Assembly: GCA_018399455.1 (NCBI GenBank)
Contig: JAGYOT010000092.1
Location: 1-7,186 of the forward strand
Source: Desulfobacterales bacterium
GTDB taxonomy: Bacteria > Desulfobacterota > Desulfobacteria > Desulfobacterales > Desulfosalsimonadaceae
DNA length: 7,186 nucleotides
Reading direction: 5' to 3'
Part shown: piece after piece, positions 1 through 6,030 of the stretch
Numbering within the stretch: position 1 is the first letter of the stretch
Layout of the letters: every line of letters starts with the position of its first letter
Notes under the pieces: model-generated
What the model was told of the DNA's origin: nothing
The model's database searches: none
What the model saw: only the letters and a program-made list of their open reading frames with translations
Position numbers and translations under genes: made by a program

Positions 1-202
1 GCTGGCCGCCCATGGCATCCATCGGACCGCCGAAGACGTCATGGATGACATGCGGCATTTGCACTATGTATTGACCCTTAGAAACAAGGATCGTAAACCT
101 ACCCGGCGAATGGAGACGCCCAGTAAGACCCAGGCTGAAGTCCTATCCGCGTTCAGTCACCGGGTGGACGCCGGTGGGGTCTTACAGCCCGTGTCGGCGT
201 AA
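1..202 (+). CDS. C-terminal end of a probable transposase (5' end outside the window)
   Basis: The frame is open from base 2 to the TAA at 200-202 and gives 66 residues with no start needed, so this is the tail of a gene that begins upstream. The segment contains GIHRTAEDVMDDMRHLHYV, then a basic stretch (RNKDRKPTRR), then TPSKTQAEVLSAF. This arrangement (a helix, a short strand-like part, a T-P-x-x-Q helix before the end) resembles the C-terminus of IS4/IS1634-type DDE transposases as I remember them, but no catalytic residues fall inside the window. A terminator-like hairpin follows the stop at once. The family call is a resemblance, not an identification; it could be another protein. That a coding frame ends here is much surer than what it encodes. 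Confidence 0.5.
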   Translation, partial: LAAHGIHRTAEDVMDDMRHLHYVLTLRNKDRKPTRRMETPSKTQAEVLSAFSHRVDAGGVLQPVSA

Positions 203-204
203 AG

Positions 205-240
205 GCCCGCCAAACGGCAATATGCGGCTTTTTTTGCCGC
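205..240 (+). terminator. Terminator-like hairpin after the transposase end
   Basis: Three bases after the stop codon, GCCCGC (205-210) can pair with GCGGC (224-228) with one bulged C, and T7 (229-235) follows directly, the layout of an intrinsic terminator. Competing pairings exist: CGGCAA (215-220) with TTGCCG (234-239), and GCGGC (224-228) with GCCGC (236-240) with the T7 in the loop. The overlapping inverted repeats could instead belong to the end of an insertion sequence. Confidence 0.4.
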
Positions 241-279
241 TTATCCCCGAAACTCCTGTCTGAAATTGAGCGGCGACTT

Positions 280-477
280 GTGAAAATTGTTCGGGCGTTA
301 AAAGCCGGGGATAGGACTATAAACGAATATAGACAGTTAGGCATTATTGGATATTTTTTATGCGCGAAGCTGCCCCCGGAGACCGTGGAGAGGATAATTT
401 CACAAGAATTAGGGCAAACAATAATTAACAAAATGCGACTGAGGACAGCCGGAAACAGAAACCAAAATGATTTTTAA
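280..477 (+). CDS. Small phage-like protein of unknown function, possibly 5'-truncated
   Basis: The GTG at 280 opens a 65-residue frame ending in TAA at 475-477. The protein is charged and helical-looking (ETVERIISQELGQTIINKM) with one short hydrophobic patch (LGIIGYFLC, about residues 20-28). I do not recognise the family. The ribosome binding site before 280 is weak (GAGCGG). The frame stays open upstream back to 139, and the residues just before the GTG (LLSEIERRL) look coding, so the real start may be CTG 253 or the original N-terminus may have been lost where the transposase segment joins. The stop overlaps the helicase start (ATG 467) by 11 bases, as in a co-translated phage operon, which supports a real gene. 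Function is unknown. Confidence 0.45.
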   Translation: MKIVRALKAGDRTINEYRQLGIIGYFLCAKLPPETVERIISQELGQTIINKMRLRTAGNRNQNDF

Positions 478-1831
478 AATCGGATACAAAATCAATCTGC
501 AGAACATAAAACCGGGCACCCGGAAGGCCATAGAACGGCTTACCATGCCAAATCCGAAATATGAAGAGGCTGAAAAGATGGGGCGATGGGCCGGGAACCT
601 GGAACCGACGCTCCGGTTTTACGAGGACACAACCCAGGCTTTGACCTGTCCGCGTGGGGCAGCAGGCCAAATTTACGGGATATGCAAGCGGCACGGAGAA
701 AACATCAGGTTTATTGATAAGCGGCGAACACTCCCTCCGGTTGAGTTTTGATTCCAGGGCGAGCTTAGGCTTTTTCAACAACAGCCGGTAAATGACTGCC
801 TGAACCGTGACTTCGGTTTGTTGTCTGCCCCCACCGGCTCAGGCAAGACCGCAATGGCGCTTTACATGATAGCCCAGCGGCAGCAGCCGGCGCTTATCGT
901 TGTGCATACCAAGGAACTGCTTAACCAATGGCAGGACCGTATCAAGCAATTCCTGGGGATTGATGCCGGGGTTATCGGAGGTGGTAAGCATAACCTTCAG
1001 CCTGTCACCGTGGCGACAATTCAAAGCCTTGTAAAATGTGCCCCTGAGGTAGCCCCGCATTTCGGATACCTTGTTCTGGATGAATGCCACCGGGCACCGG
1101 CTATGCAATACGTCCAGGCTATCGAGCATTTTGATTGCCGATACATGACCGGCTTGACCGCAACACCTTATCGCCGGGACGGGCTGAGCAAGGTTATCTT
1201 CTGGCACGTGGGCGATGTTGCGGGCCAGGTTGAAAAAGCGGATCTGCTCGAAGACGGAAGCCTTTGTCCTGCCGAAGTGATTTGGGTAAAAACCGACTTC
1301 ACCACCAGGACGGACGCGACAGAGTATTACAGCCGGGCTTTATCCGAATTAACGGAGGATGAACCCCGGAACCGGCTGGTTTGCCAAACCGTGGCCGAAA
1401 ACAACGGGCAAGGGATAAGCCTTATCCTGAGCGACCGGAAAGCCCATTGCCATGCCCTGGGTAAGATCCTGGAAGCGCAGCACGGCATTGAAGCGGCTGT
1501 CCTTACCGGCGGCACCGGGAAACGAGAACGGGAACAAATCATTAACGACCTAAACCAAGGCCGCTGTCATTATCTCATAGCCACCGGCCAACTGATCGGG
1601 GAGGGCTTTGACCTGCCCGCCATATCCTCAATGTTTCTGACAACTCCGGTTAAGTATCACGGACGGCTGATTCAGTATATCGGGCGGGCGTTGAGGCCAG
1701 CGCTGGGTAAGGACCAGGCAACTATTTATGATTTCCTGGATCACAGAAATCCGGTTTTTAATGCTCAGGCAAGGAACAGGATTTCTACATATAAAAGACA
1801 ACAGATATTTCCAGTGCAGAAGGCGGCATAG
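467..1831 (+). pseudogene. XPB-like SF2 DEAD/DEAH-box helicase interrupted by an in-frame TGA
   Basis: Read through from ATG 467 to TAG 1829-1831 this is one 454-codon frame broken only by TGA at 749-751 (codon 95). The N-terminal 94 residues resemble the accessory domain of phage XPB/RAD25-like helicases (TMPNPKYEEAEKMGRW, then RRTLPPVEF). After the stop come a Q-motif-like FQGELRLFQQQPV, Walker A APTGSGKT (about residues 121-128), DECH (205-208), TATP (231-234), motif V IATGQLIGEGFDLP (371-384) and motif VI QYIGRALRP (403-411). All helicase motifs are intact, so the family call is firm. Such enzymes unwind DNA with ATP, and in phages they sit in replication modules. The stop lies between VEF and FQGELR, where relatives have one ordinary residue; CGA to TGA would explain it. 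Initiation at TTG 818 would start directly before Walker A and lose the Q-like motif. Sequencing error or readthrough cannot be excluded. Confidence 0.85.
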
Positions 1832-1839
1832 GGGTGTCA

Positions 1840-1905
1840 ATGCAAGATTCCTGGCATGACCTGAGATCAGCGTCGGTTTTTGCATACGGAAAACGTCCTA
1901 AATGA
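1840..1905 (+). CDS. Possible 21-residue ORF between helicase and next gene
   Basis: ATG 1840 to TGA 1903-1905 encodes MQDSWHDLRSASVFAYGKRP plus a final K. A GGGGTG lies just upstream but only about four bases from the ATG. The frame fills most of the gap between the helicase stop and the next gene. Length and spacing give little support; it may be chance or a worn phage gene. Confidence 0.15.
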   Translation: MQDSWHDLRSASVFAYGKRPK

Positions 1906-1924
1906 TTAAGGGGGTGATACGGAA

Positions 1925-2128
1925 ATGGCAAAAAAACGGCTTAAAAGCCTTGAGGACTGCCGGCGTTACTTGGCTGGCTTGATTAACCGGACGGAAGGCG
2001 GCGAAATGGAACAGCAAACAGCCTCTAAGTTGGCTTATATCGCTAATATTCTAATTAGTTGCATCAAGGATACAAGCCTGGAAGAGCGTGTTGCAAAACT
2101 TGAGGACATTGTAAAGAAAGGAAAATAA
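1925..2128 (+). CDS. Small phage-like protein, helical, with coiled-coil C-terminus
   Basis: ATG 1925 follows a near-perfect Shine-Dalgarno, AAGGGGGTGAT (1908-1918), which fixes the start. The product has 67 residues: a basic N-terminus (MAKKRLKSLEDCRRYLAGLI), a middle helix (ASKLAYIANILISCIK) and a heptad-like end (SLEERVAKLEDIVKKGK). Short proteins of this shape, with a 'LEDxRRYLA..' opening and a coiled-coil tail, are common in phage genomes between replication and packaging genes; that is from memory of the pattern, and no biochemical function is known to me. The next gene begins two bases after its stop, so the pair is probably cotranscribed. Confidence is high that it is a gene and low on its function. 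Confidence 0.7.
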   Translation: MAKKRLKSLEDCRRYLAGLINRTEGGEMEQQTASKLAYIANILISCIKDTSLEERVAKLEDIVKKGK

Positions 2129-2130
2129 CT

Positions 2131-2319
2131 ATGAATTCATTGCAAAAAAGAATCAGAAATCTTGAAGAACGCACAACCTGTGAAACGAAAAACGTCGATC
2201 TCAATATTATTTTTGTTGATGCTGCAACCGGCGAGAAGGATGGACCATATCAGTACAACAACGGACGGTTGACGCCTGTTCCGAGCAAAACCGGTGAAGC
2301 TGAACCCCAAGCGGGTTAA
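2131..2319 (+). CDS. Small phage-like hypothetical protein with N-terminal coiled coil
   Basis: ATG 2131 lies two bases after the preceding stop and is preceded by AAGAAAGGAAAA, an adequate ribosome binding site. The 62-residue product begins with a short coiled-coil segment (SLQKRIRNLEER), continues with a hydrophobic strand (NVDLNIIFVDAATGEKDG) and ends in a flexible Pro/Gly/Glu tail. The opening resembles the coiled-coil end of the gene before it (SLEERVAKLEDI), so the two proteins might pair, but this is only a shape argument. I do not recognise a family with a known function. Gene status is supported by tight spacing and the ribosome binding site. Confidence 0.6.
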   Translation: MNSLQKRIRNLEERTTCETKNVDLNIIFVDAATGEKDGPYQYNNGRLTPVPSKTGEAEPQAG

Positions 2320-2325
2320 AAAGTA

Positions 2326-2435
2326 ATGGCCCTTTTTAAGCCTTAACCAACAGAGCGCTTACCTCAAAGGTTAAAATTGTTTGCGAAATCAACGGCCAGA
2401 TGTATGAGCAGGAACCGAAACGAAGGGTTTATTGA
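2326..2435 (+). pseudogene. Possible degraded small ORF (frame change near 2338)
   Basis: ATG 2326 reads MALFKP and stops at TAA 2344-2346. The -1 frame, open from 2340 to TGA 2433-2435, reads ALTNRALTSKVKIVCEING followed by QMYEQEPKRRVY, which looks like a real protein end. One extra A near 2338-2339 would join the two into about 36 residues. There is no convincing ribosome binding site before 2326. The tail overlaps the end of the minus-strand gene by seven bases. It may be chance. Confidence 0.2.
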
Positions 2436-2794
2436 CCTATGTATTCGTTGATTGTTCGGAACACAATAGCCGCTTCTTCAATCGTTAAATCGTTTTCCCG
2501 CGCAAACTCGATAATTTCCTGGGCTTCAGCAGCTCGCTCTTTTTTTCTGATATTGTTTCTTTTGATTTTATGGATACTGTCGCCAAAGGATTTAAGGCCC
2601 TGGTTAAGCATTTGCCATTCATCGGCAGATGATGGTCCCCGGTGGTGGAAATTGTTCATGCTTTGTCCTGGCGGGCCGAGGGTTAAGTCGTATTGGCCGG
2701 TATTTGGGTTGTACTCCCAGCAGCTACCGGCGAGGGTGATAGCCGGAATTAAAAACATTAAGGCAACAATGGCAGCAACTATTGATTTTTTCAT
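2429..2794 (-). CDS. Small exported protein with signal peptide, unknown function
   Basis: The start is fixed by AAGGAGG (plus-strand 2801-2807) six bases before the ATG at 2794. The 121-residue product has a classical signal peptide: MKKS, a hydrophobic core (IVAAIVALMFLIPAITLA) and a likely cleavage near residues 22-23. A Cys at 24 (LAGSC) recalls a lipobox, but the spacing is not canonical. The mature part has a Gly/Pro/Asn-rich segment (YNPNTGQYDLTLGPPG), then a highly charged helical stretch (IHKIKRNNIRKKERAAEAQ) and a helical C-terminus (IIEFARENDLTIEEAAIVF). It is therefore predicted to act outside the membrane. It runs against all surrounding phage-like genes and so needs its own promoter, presumably in 2808-2890. 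I do not recognise the family; a morphon-like cargo gene is one reading. Confidence 0.7.
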   Translation of the reverse strand: MKKSIVAAIVALMFLIPAITLAGSCWEYNPNTGQYDLTLGPPGQSMNNFHHRGPSSADEWQMLNQGLKSFGDSIHKIKRNNIRKKERAAEAQEIIEFARENDLTIEEAAIVFRTINEYIGQ

Positions 2795-2911
2795 GACGCA
2801 CCTCCTTGGGTTAGGTGAAAGCCGGAAGGTAAGACTCTAAATATAACTATATACAGACTTTAAAAGAATATCAGCATAACAAAGAGCATGCAAACAAAGG
2901 AGAACAGAACA
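2795..2911. promoter_or_regulatory. Divergent intergenic region with both ribosome binding sites
   Basis: This spacer separates the minus-strand exported-protein gene from the plus-strand virion-like gene. It holds AAGGAGG for the former (2801-2807) and AAAGGAGA for the latter (2896-2903). The middle (2838-2875) is AT-rich with several TATA-like words, where divergent -10 elements could lie. I could not assign a convincing -35/-10 pair on either strand. Confidence 0.35.
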
Positions 2912-3642
2912 ATGGCACAAAAAGAAAGCAGCAGTTATAAGAGCGAAACCGCAACGCCAGGGGATTATCCCGTAGGCGGGAAACCAATCTGGATGAACCT
3001 TCTGAGCCAGTTTTTCGGGGACGAAGAGGCGAATACTCCCGGGCTGATAAACCTGCTTCAGCAGGGGGCAAAAAGAATCAGCGGGGGTATTTTGATGACT
3101 ATTACAGCAATACTCTGTCCCCGGCGTATCAGCAGTTTGGGGACGTAACGCAGCAAAGCCTTACCGACTATAATCAGGCGTATAACAAAGCAACGTCAAA
3201 TCCTGTCGGGCTGACTTTCGGGGACTTGTCTCTTAACCTGATTCCGCAGGGGGGTATTAATACGGCGCAAAATGCGGCCAATGTGCGGCAGGAATTGGCA
3301 AAGCAGCGCATGGTATCTCAGATTACCCCGGAGCAGGAGCGCATGAGTAATTTAATGCAGACTGACCCGAGCGGCGCACAATCCGATTATATTACGGAAA
3401 ACCTGCTTCGTCTGGCAACTCAGGTTCAGAACTGGCGATATAGAACACCGACGGTTTCAACGAGTGGAACAACGTCACAAGATGCAGAATTAGGCGGCTT
3501 GGGTACAGCTTTTGGTTTAGTTAATTTGTTGGGGCAGGGGGCAAATATCGCGGATGACCTTGGTTGGTTGGGCGATGAAGGCTGGTTGACTGACCTTGGT
3601 GGTGAAATATGGGGCGGACTTACTGAATTGTGGCCATGGTAA
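2912..3642 (+). pseudogene. Frameshifted putative phage virion protein
   Basis: ATG 2912 follows AAAGGAGA at a good distance (an upstream ATG at 2888 lacks a site). The first frame reads MAQKESSSYKSETATPGDYP through LINLLQQGAK and then drifts into a non-native tail ending at 3148. The -1 frame continues naturally with YFDDYYSNTLSPAYQQFGDV, a Q/N/S-rich helical middle (AANVRQELAKQRMVSQITPE) and a Gly/Trp-rich end (GWLTDLGGEIWGGLTELWPW), stopping at TAA 3640-3642. Joined, it has about 243 residues. The switch lies most likely at one of three homopolymers: G5 3064-3068, A5 3070-3074 or G5 3083-3087. A one-base deletion explains it. The composition resembles minor structural or ejection proteins of tailed phages, but I see no defining motif. 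No canonical X-XXY-YYZ slippery heptamer is in frame, although GGG could slip on G5. Confidence 0.6.
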
Positions 3643-3962
3643 GAATGACACCACTTCAAGCAATTCGCAAATTCTGTGTGCAGTGCGTTGGCTCTGCCTC
3701 TGAGGTCAAAAACTGCGGCGGCCATAAAATGTACGGCCAGGGAGATGAAAACGGGCAATGCTGGTTCTATCCTTATCGCATGGGTAAGGGACGCCCCAGT
3801 GTGAAGCTGATCCGCAAGATGTGCCTGGAATGTATGGGGGGGAGTTATAAGCTGGTTTCCCAATGCGGCGAGCGAGATTGCCCTCTTTATTATTTTCGTT
3901 TTGGTACAAACCCGAATCGTGCCCGGAGAGAGGATAAAATTTCCATCGAGGAGACGGTGTGA
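3636..3962 (+). CDS. Cys-rich phage-like protein with two tandem zinc-binding-like repeats
   Basis: The frame ends at TGA 3960-3962. Starts are possible at GTG 3630, ATG 3636 or ATG 3645; I chose 3636 without a decisive ribosome binding site. It overlaps the virion-like gene's end by seven bases. Two copies of one module are visible. Numbered from 3630, copy 1 is IRKFCVQCVGS with Cys 16, 19, 29 and 44, then YPYRMG; copy 2 is IRKMCLECMGGS with Cys 65, 68, 79 and 84, then CPLYYFRFG. Each has CxxC plus two later cysteines, enough for one Zn2+ each, so a small DNA- or protein-binding role is plausible. Similar Cys-rich 'CxxC...CPLYxFRxG' proteins are familiar from phage genomes, with unknown function. 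A Lys/Arg-rich end (NPNRARRED) suggests nucleic-acid contact. Confidence 0.7.
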   Translation: MVRMTPLQAIRKFCVQCVGSASEVKNCGGHKMYGQGDENGQCWFYPYRMGKGRPSVKLIRKMCLECMGGSYKLVSQCGERDCPLYYFRFGTNPNRARREDKISIEETV

Positions 3963-4006
3963 GAGGGGGTTTTGGGTTCAAATTTGATCCTAAAAAGGCA
4001 AAGTAA
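3959..4006 (+). pseudogene. Truncated start of a phage gene (15 codons)
   Basis: GTG 3959 overlaps the preceding TGA in the coupled form GTGA, and GAGGAG (3948-3953) lies five bases upstream, an excellent ribosome binding site. The reading is VRGGFGFKFDPKKAK, then TAA at 4004-4006. A strong start with almost no gene behind it suggests that the rest was removed by a deletion or rearrangement at the right end of the phage-like block. It could also be a genuine micro-peptide. Confidence 0.35.
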
Positions 4007-4257
4007 TGATTGGGTATTGGGGCAGTATTTTGGCCCCTTTACCAGCGCAAAAATGTCTTCCCATCATTTGGAACATCCCTTTAAACACAGTATCTGTGAG
4101 GACTACCAGAAGCGAGGTGCACATACCATTTTTTTTCCGAGAGAGGACTTTGGCAAGAAGTCTTGCGAGAAATGGGGAGCTTTTAATCATGGTCTGGCGG
4201 GCACCAGTTTTTTAGGATGCCTGCCAGATTGGATATGGATTATTGAAGAGAGGCTGT
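4007..4257. other. Gene-poor stretch between phage-like block and ligase
   Basis: Overlapping frames of about 65-110 codons exist here on both strands, but none has a ribosome binding site with protein-like composition, and the longest plus-strand one runs antisense into the ligase. The only structure I can support is the hairpin at 4193-4228, plus a weak GCAAG/CTTGC repeat at 4153-4165. Confidence 0.5.
4193..4228. repeat. 11-bp-stem hairpin downstream of the ligase stop
   Basis: TCTGGCGGGCA (4193-4203) pairs with TGCCTGCCAGA (4218-4228) with one G-T wobble, leaving a 14-base loop with a T6 run on the plus strand. It lies 30-65 bases beyond the ligase stop on its 3' side. No U-run follows the stem on either strand, so it is not a standard intrinsic terminator; it could stabilise the 3' end of the ligase mRNA or be a mobile-element trace. 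Confidence 0.5.
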
Positions 4258-5847
4258 TTATATTACTGTTTTACGTCCCTCCCAGTACTTCTCCCGCAGT
4301 TTGGCCTTGAGGGCTTTTCCAATCATTGAACGCGGAACTTGATCAATGAATTCAACACTTTTGGGAACTTTGAACCCAGCGAGGTTCTCGCGGCATAAAC
4401 TGATAACGTCGTCTTCCTCCAATTGCTTGCCCTCAGCCTTGACCACCAGGGCTTTGACTGCTTCCCCCCATTTTTCGTCTGGAACGCCTATAACAGCAAC
4501 ATCGGCAACAGCCTCATGGGTCATCAAAACGTTTTCGATTTCAACCGGATAAACATTCATTCCGCCCGTGATTATCATGTCTTTTTTCCGGTCCACCACA
4601 TAAAAATTGCCGTCCTCTCCCTTGCGCACCACATCGCCCACTGTGCCCCATTCGTGATCGAGATAGGCCTCAGCCGTTGCTTCGGCCTTGTTTAAGTATC
4701 CCTCCCACATGCTAAAGCCCCGGCCGTAAAGGATGCCCGGTTCACCCTGAGCCACAGGGTTCCCATCTTCGTCAAAAACCGCTAATTCAAGGTCGAAAAC
4801 TGGCTTGCCCACGCAGCCCTCGGGAGCAAAGCCTTCATTAAAGGTGTAACTGGAGATAAAGCCAAATTCTGAGGCTCCTAGCCAGTTTGATACCTCTGCA
4901 TGAGGGAATCGGTTTATGATCTTTTGGGCGGTGGCATTGTAAAGTGGGGCACCGCAGGAAAGAACGGCGCGCACGCAGGAAAAATCGTGGGCGCTGAAAA
5001 CCTCTTCAGATTGATTCAGCATCCATTCGAACATAATGGGCACCATAAAAAACCAAGTAGGCTTGAATTTCTCGATCTGGGAAGGTATCTGGGCTGGTAC
5101 AAAAGAGGGTATTACAGCAATCGTTCCTCCACTCAGCATAGTCGCCATGACGTATCCCATGCTCGCTGCAGCATACATGGGCGCTACGGCAAGATATACG
5201 TCATCGCTTCGAAGCCCTAGCTCGTGGCAGACGGCATTGGCCATATGATAATCGGATTTGTAGGTTCTTGCAGCGGCCTTAGGTTTGCCGGTGGTTCCAG
5301 AGGTGTACATAAGCAGGTGTATCTCGCCTGAATCTACCACCACTGGTGAATCCTCGGCACTAGCCGAATCAAGCTCCTCCTGGTAAGCGATTACGCCTTT
5401 TGGTGCACCTTCTTCTATCATAATAATGCTTTCCAAAGCTGGAGTCTGGTCACGGATGGCTTGTATTGTTTGCAACTGATCTGTTCCCTGAAGAATTATA
5501 GCGCGAGCTCCAGAGTCATTAATTTGATAAGCAACCTCTGGCCCGGTGAGCCGGAAGTTGCAACCTGTGGCCACCAGGCCTGCCTTATTAATACCCAGAA
5601 TAATTTCCGGGTATTCCATGCAGTTGGGTAGAAAAATCATAACGCGATCTTGCCGGTTGAGGCCCATTTTAATGAGGGTGTTGCCAAGCTTGTTGCTGCG
5701 CTCCCAAACATCCTGCCACGTGAGACGTGAACCGCCGAAGAGAACCGCAGTGTTACCTGGGTTTTTAATTACATTTGTGCGGATAGTACTCAAAACATCG
5801 TCTGAGTAACTTTTTTTCCCGGGTTTTCTTCCAAACTGAAAAGTCAT
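4258..5847 (-). CDS. AMP-forming acyl-CoA synthetase (ANL superfamily)
   Basis: A complete 529-residue gene whose start is set by AAGGAGG four bases before the ATG. ANL enzymes activate a carboxylic acid to acyl-AMP and then acyl-CoA in the cytoplasm. Visible motifs in order: P-loop A3 YTSGTTGKPK (181-190); A5-like LGASEFG (323-329), where the usual residue before GxxE is Tyr; A7 VGDVVRKGEDG (403-413), with V in place of the usual T before GD; A8 hinge VVDRKKDMIITGGMNVYP (417-434); and A10 PRSMIGKALKAKL with the catalytic Lys at 511. Length and motifs fit fatty-acid, aromatic-acid or carnitine-type CoA ligases; substrate cannot be fixed from sequence. It lies downstream of a TetR gene in the same direction, with its own promoter and operator between them, so a fatty- or aromatic-acid-responsive catabolic role is likely. 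Confidence 0.93.
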   Translation of the reverse strand: MTFQFGRKPGKKSYSDDVLSTIRTNVIKNPGNTAVLFGGSRLTWQDVWERSNKLGNTLIKMGLNRQDRVMIFLPNCMEYPEIILGINKAGLVATGCNFRLTGPEVAYQINDSGARAIILQGTDQLQTIQAIRDQTPALESIIMIEEGAPKGVIAYQEELDSASAEDSPVVVDSGEIHLLMYTSGTTGKPKAAARTYKSDYHMANAVCHELGLRSDDVYLAVAPMYAAASMGYVMATMLSGGTIAVIPSFVPAQIPSQIEKFKPTWFFMVPIMFEWMLNQSEEVFSAHDFSCVRAVLSCGAPLYNATAQKIINRFPHAEVSNWLGASEFGFISSYTFNEGFAPEGCVGKPVFDLELAVFDEDGNPVAQGEPGILYGRGFSMWEGYLNKAEATAEAYLDHEWGTVGDVVRKGEDGNFYVVDRKKDMIITGGMNVYPVEIENVLMTHEAVADVAVIGVPDEKWGEAVKALVVKAEGKQLEEDDVISLCRENLAGFKVPKSVEFIDQVPRSMIGKALKAKLREKYWEGRKTVI

Positions 5848-5897
5848 GCCGCCTCCTTAATCTATATTCGGGTACATGGAAAATGGGTTAAGGGAAT

Positions 5898-5932
5898 TTT
5901 ACCGACCAAGGTCGCAGACCGGAGTCGGTAAA
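5898..5932. promoter_or_regulatory. Composite palindromic operator, probable TetR binding site
   Basis: TTTACCGAC (5898-5906) and GTCGGTAAA (5924-5932) are perfect inverted repeats, and GGTC (5910-5913) with GACC (5917-5920) is a second pair around the same centre (5915). Sub-palindromes also exist, for example CGACC-AA-GGTCG at 5903-5914, so two overlapping dimer sites are possible, as known for QacR. It abuts the ligase promoter and lies just downstream of the TetR gene, so repression of the ligase is the natural reading. Confidence 0.75.
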
Positions 5933-5961
5933 TACTTTTCATGAGCCAAATAATATGTCAA
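5932..5961 (-). promoter_or_regulatory. Probable sigma-A promoter of the ligase gene
   Basis: Reading the minus strand, a perfect TTGACA occupies 5961-5956. Eighteen bases on, AAGTAT (5937-5932) is a poor but possible -10 (3 of 6); a 17-base spacing gives AAAGTA. The -10 touches the operator dyad, so a bound repressor would cover the -10 and start site. The ligase ATG lies about 85 bases further. Confidence 0.55.
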
Positions 5962-6030
5962 TAAAAAACGACAGAAAAACTGGTTATTACTTGATTTTAT
6001 TTTAAAATATGAAGGAAGGATGGGATAAAT

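Noticed and set aside
749..800. Selenocysteine insertion at the helicase TGA
   Set aside because: No convincing SECIS-type stem-loop directly after the TGA, and this helicase family is not known to use selenocysteine.
467..3962. Alternative genetic code with TGA read as an amino acid
   Set aside because: TGA serves as a sensible stop for the Cys-rich gene (with a coupled start on it) and for the TetR gene; only one gene has an internal TGA.
3974..3990. GGTTCAAATTTGATCC as a tRNA T-arm or attachment-site remnant
   Set aside because: No acceptor stem or anticodon arm nearby; it is a near-palindrome within a short coding frame.
4153..4165. GCAAG/CTTGC mini-hairpin as a terminator
   Set aside because: Only five base pairs and no T-run after it on either strand.
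4006..4215. A 69-codon frame with TAATG coupling to the short phage peptide
   Set aside because: The TAATG overlap is attractive, but the translation looks random and the upstream AAGG is weak.
3972..4310. A 112-codon plus-strand open frame across the gap and into the ligase
   Set aside because: No ribosome binding site, it overlaps the ligase gene antisense, and its composition is not protein-like. It is in frame with the Cys-rich gene beyond its TGA, but readthrough would add unrelated sequence.
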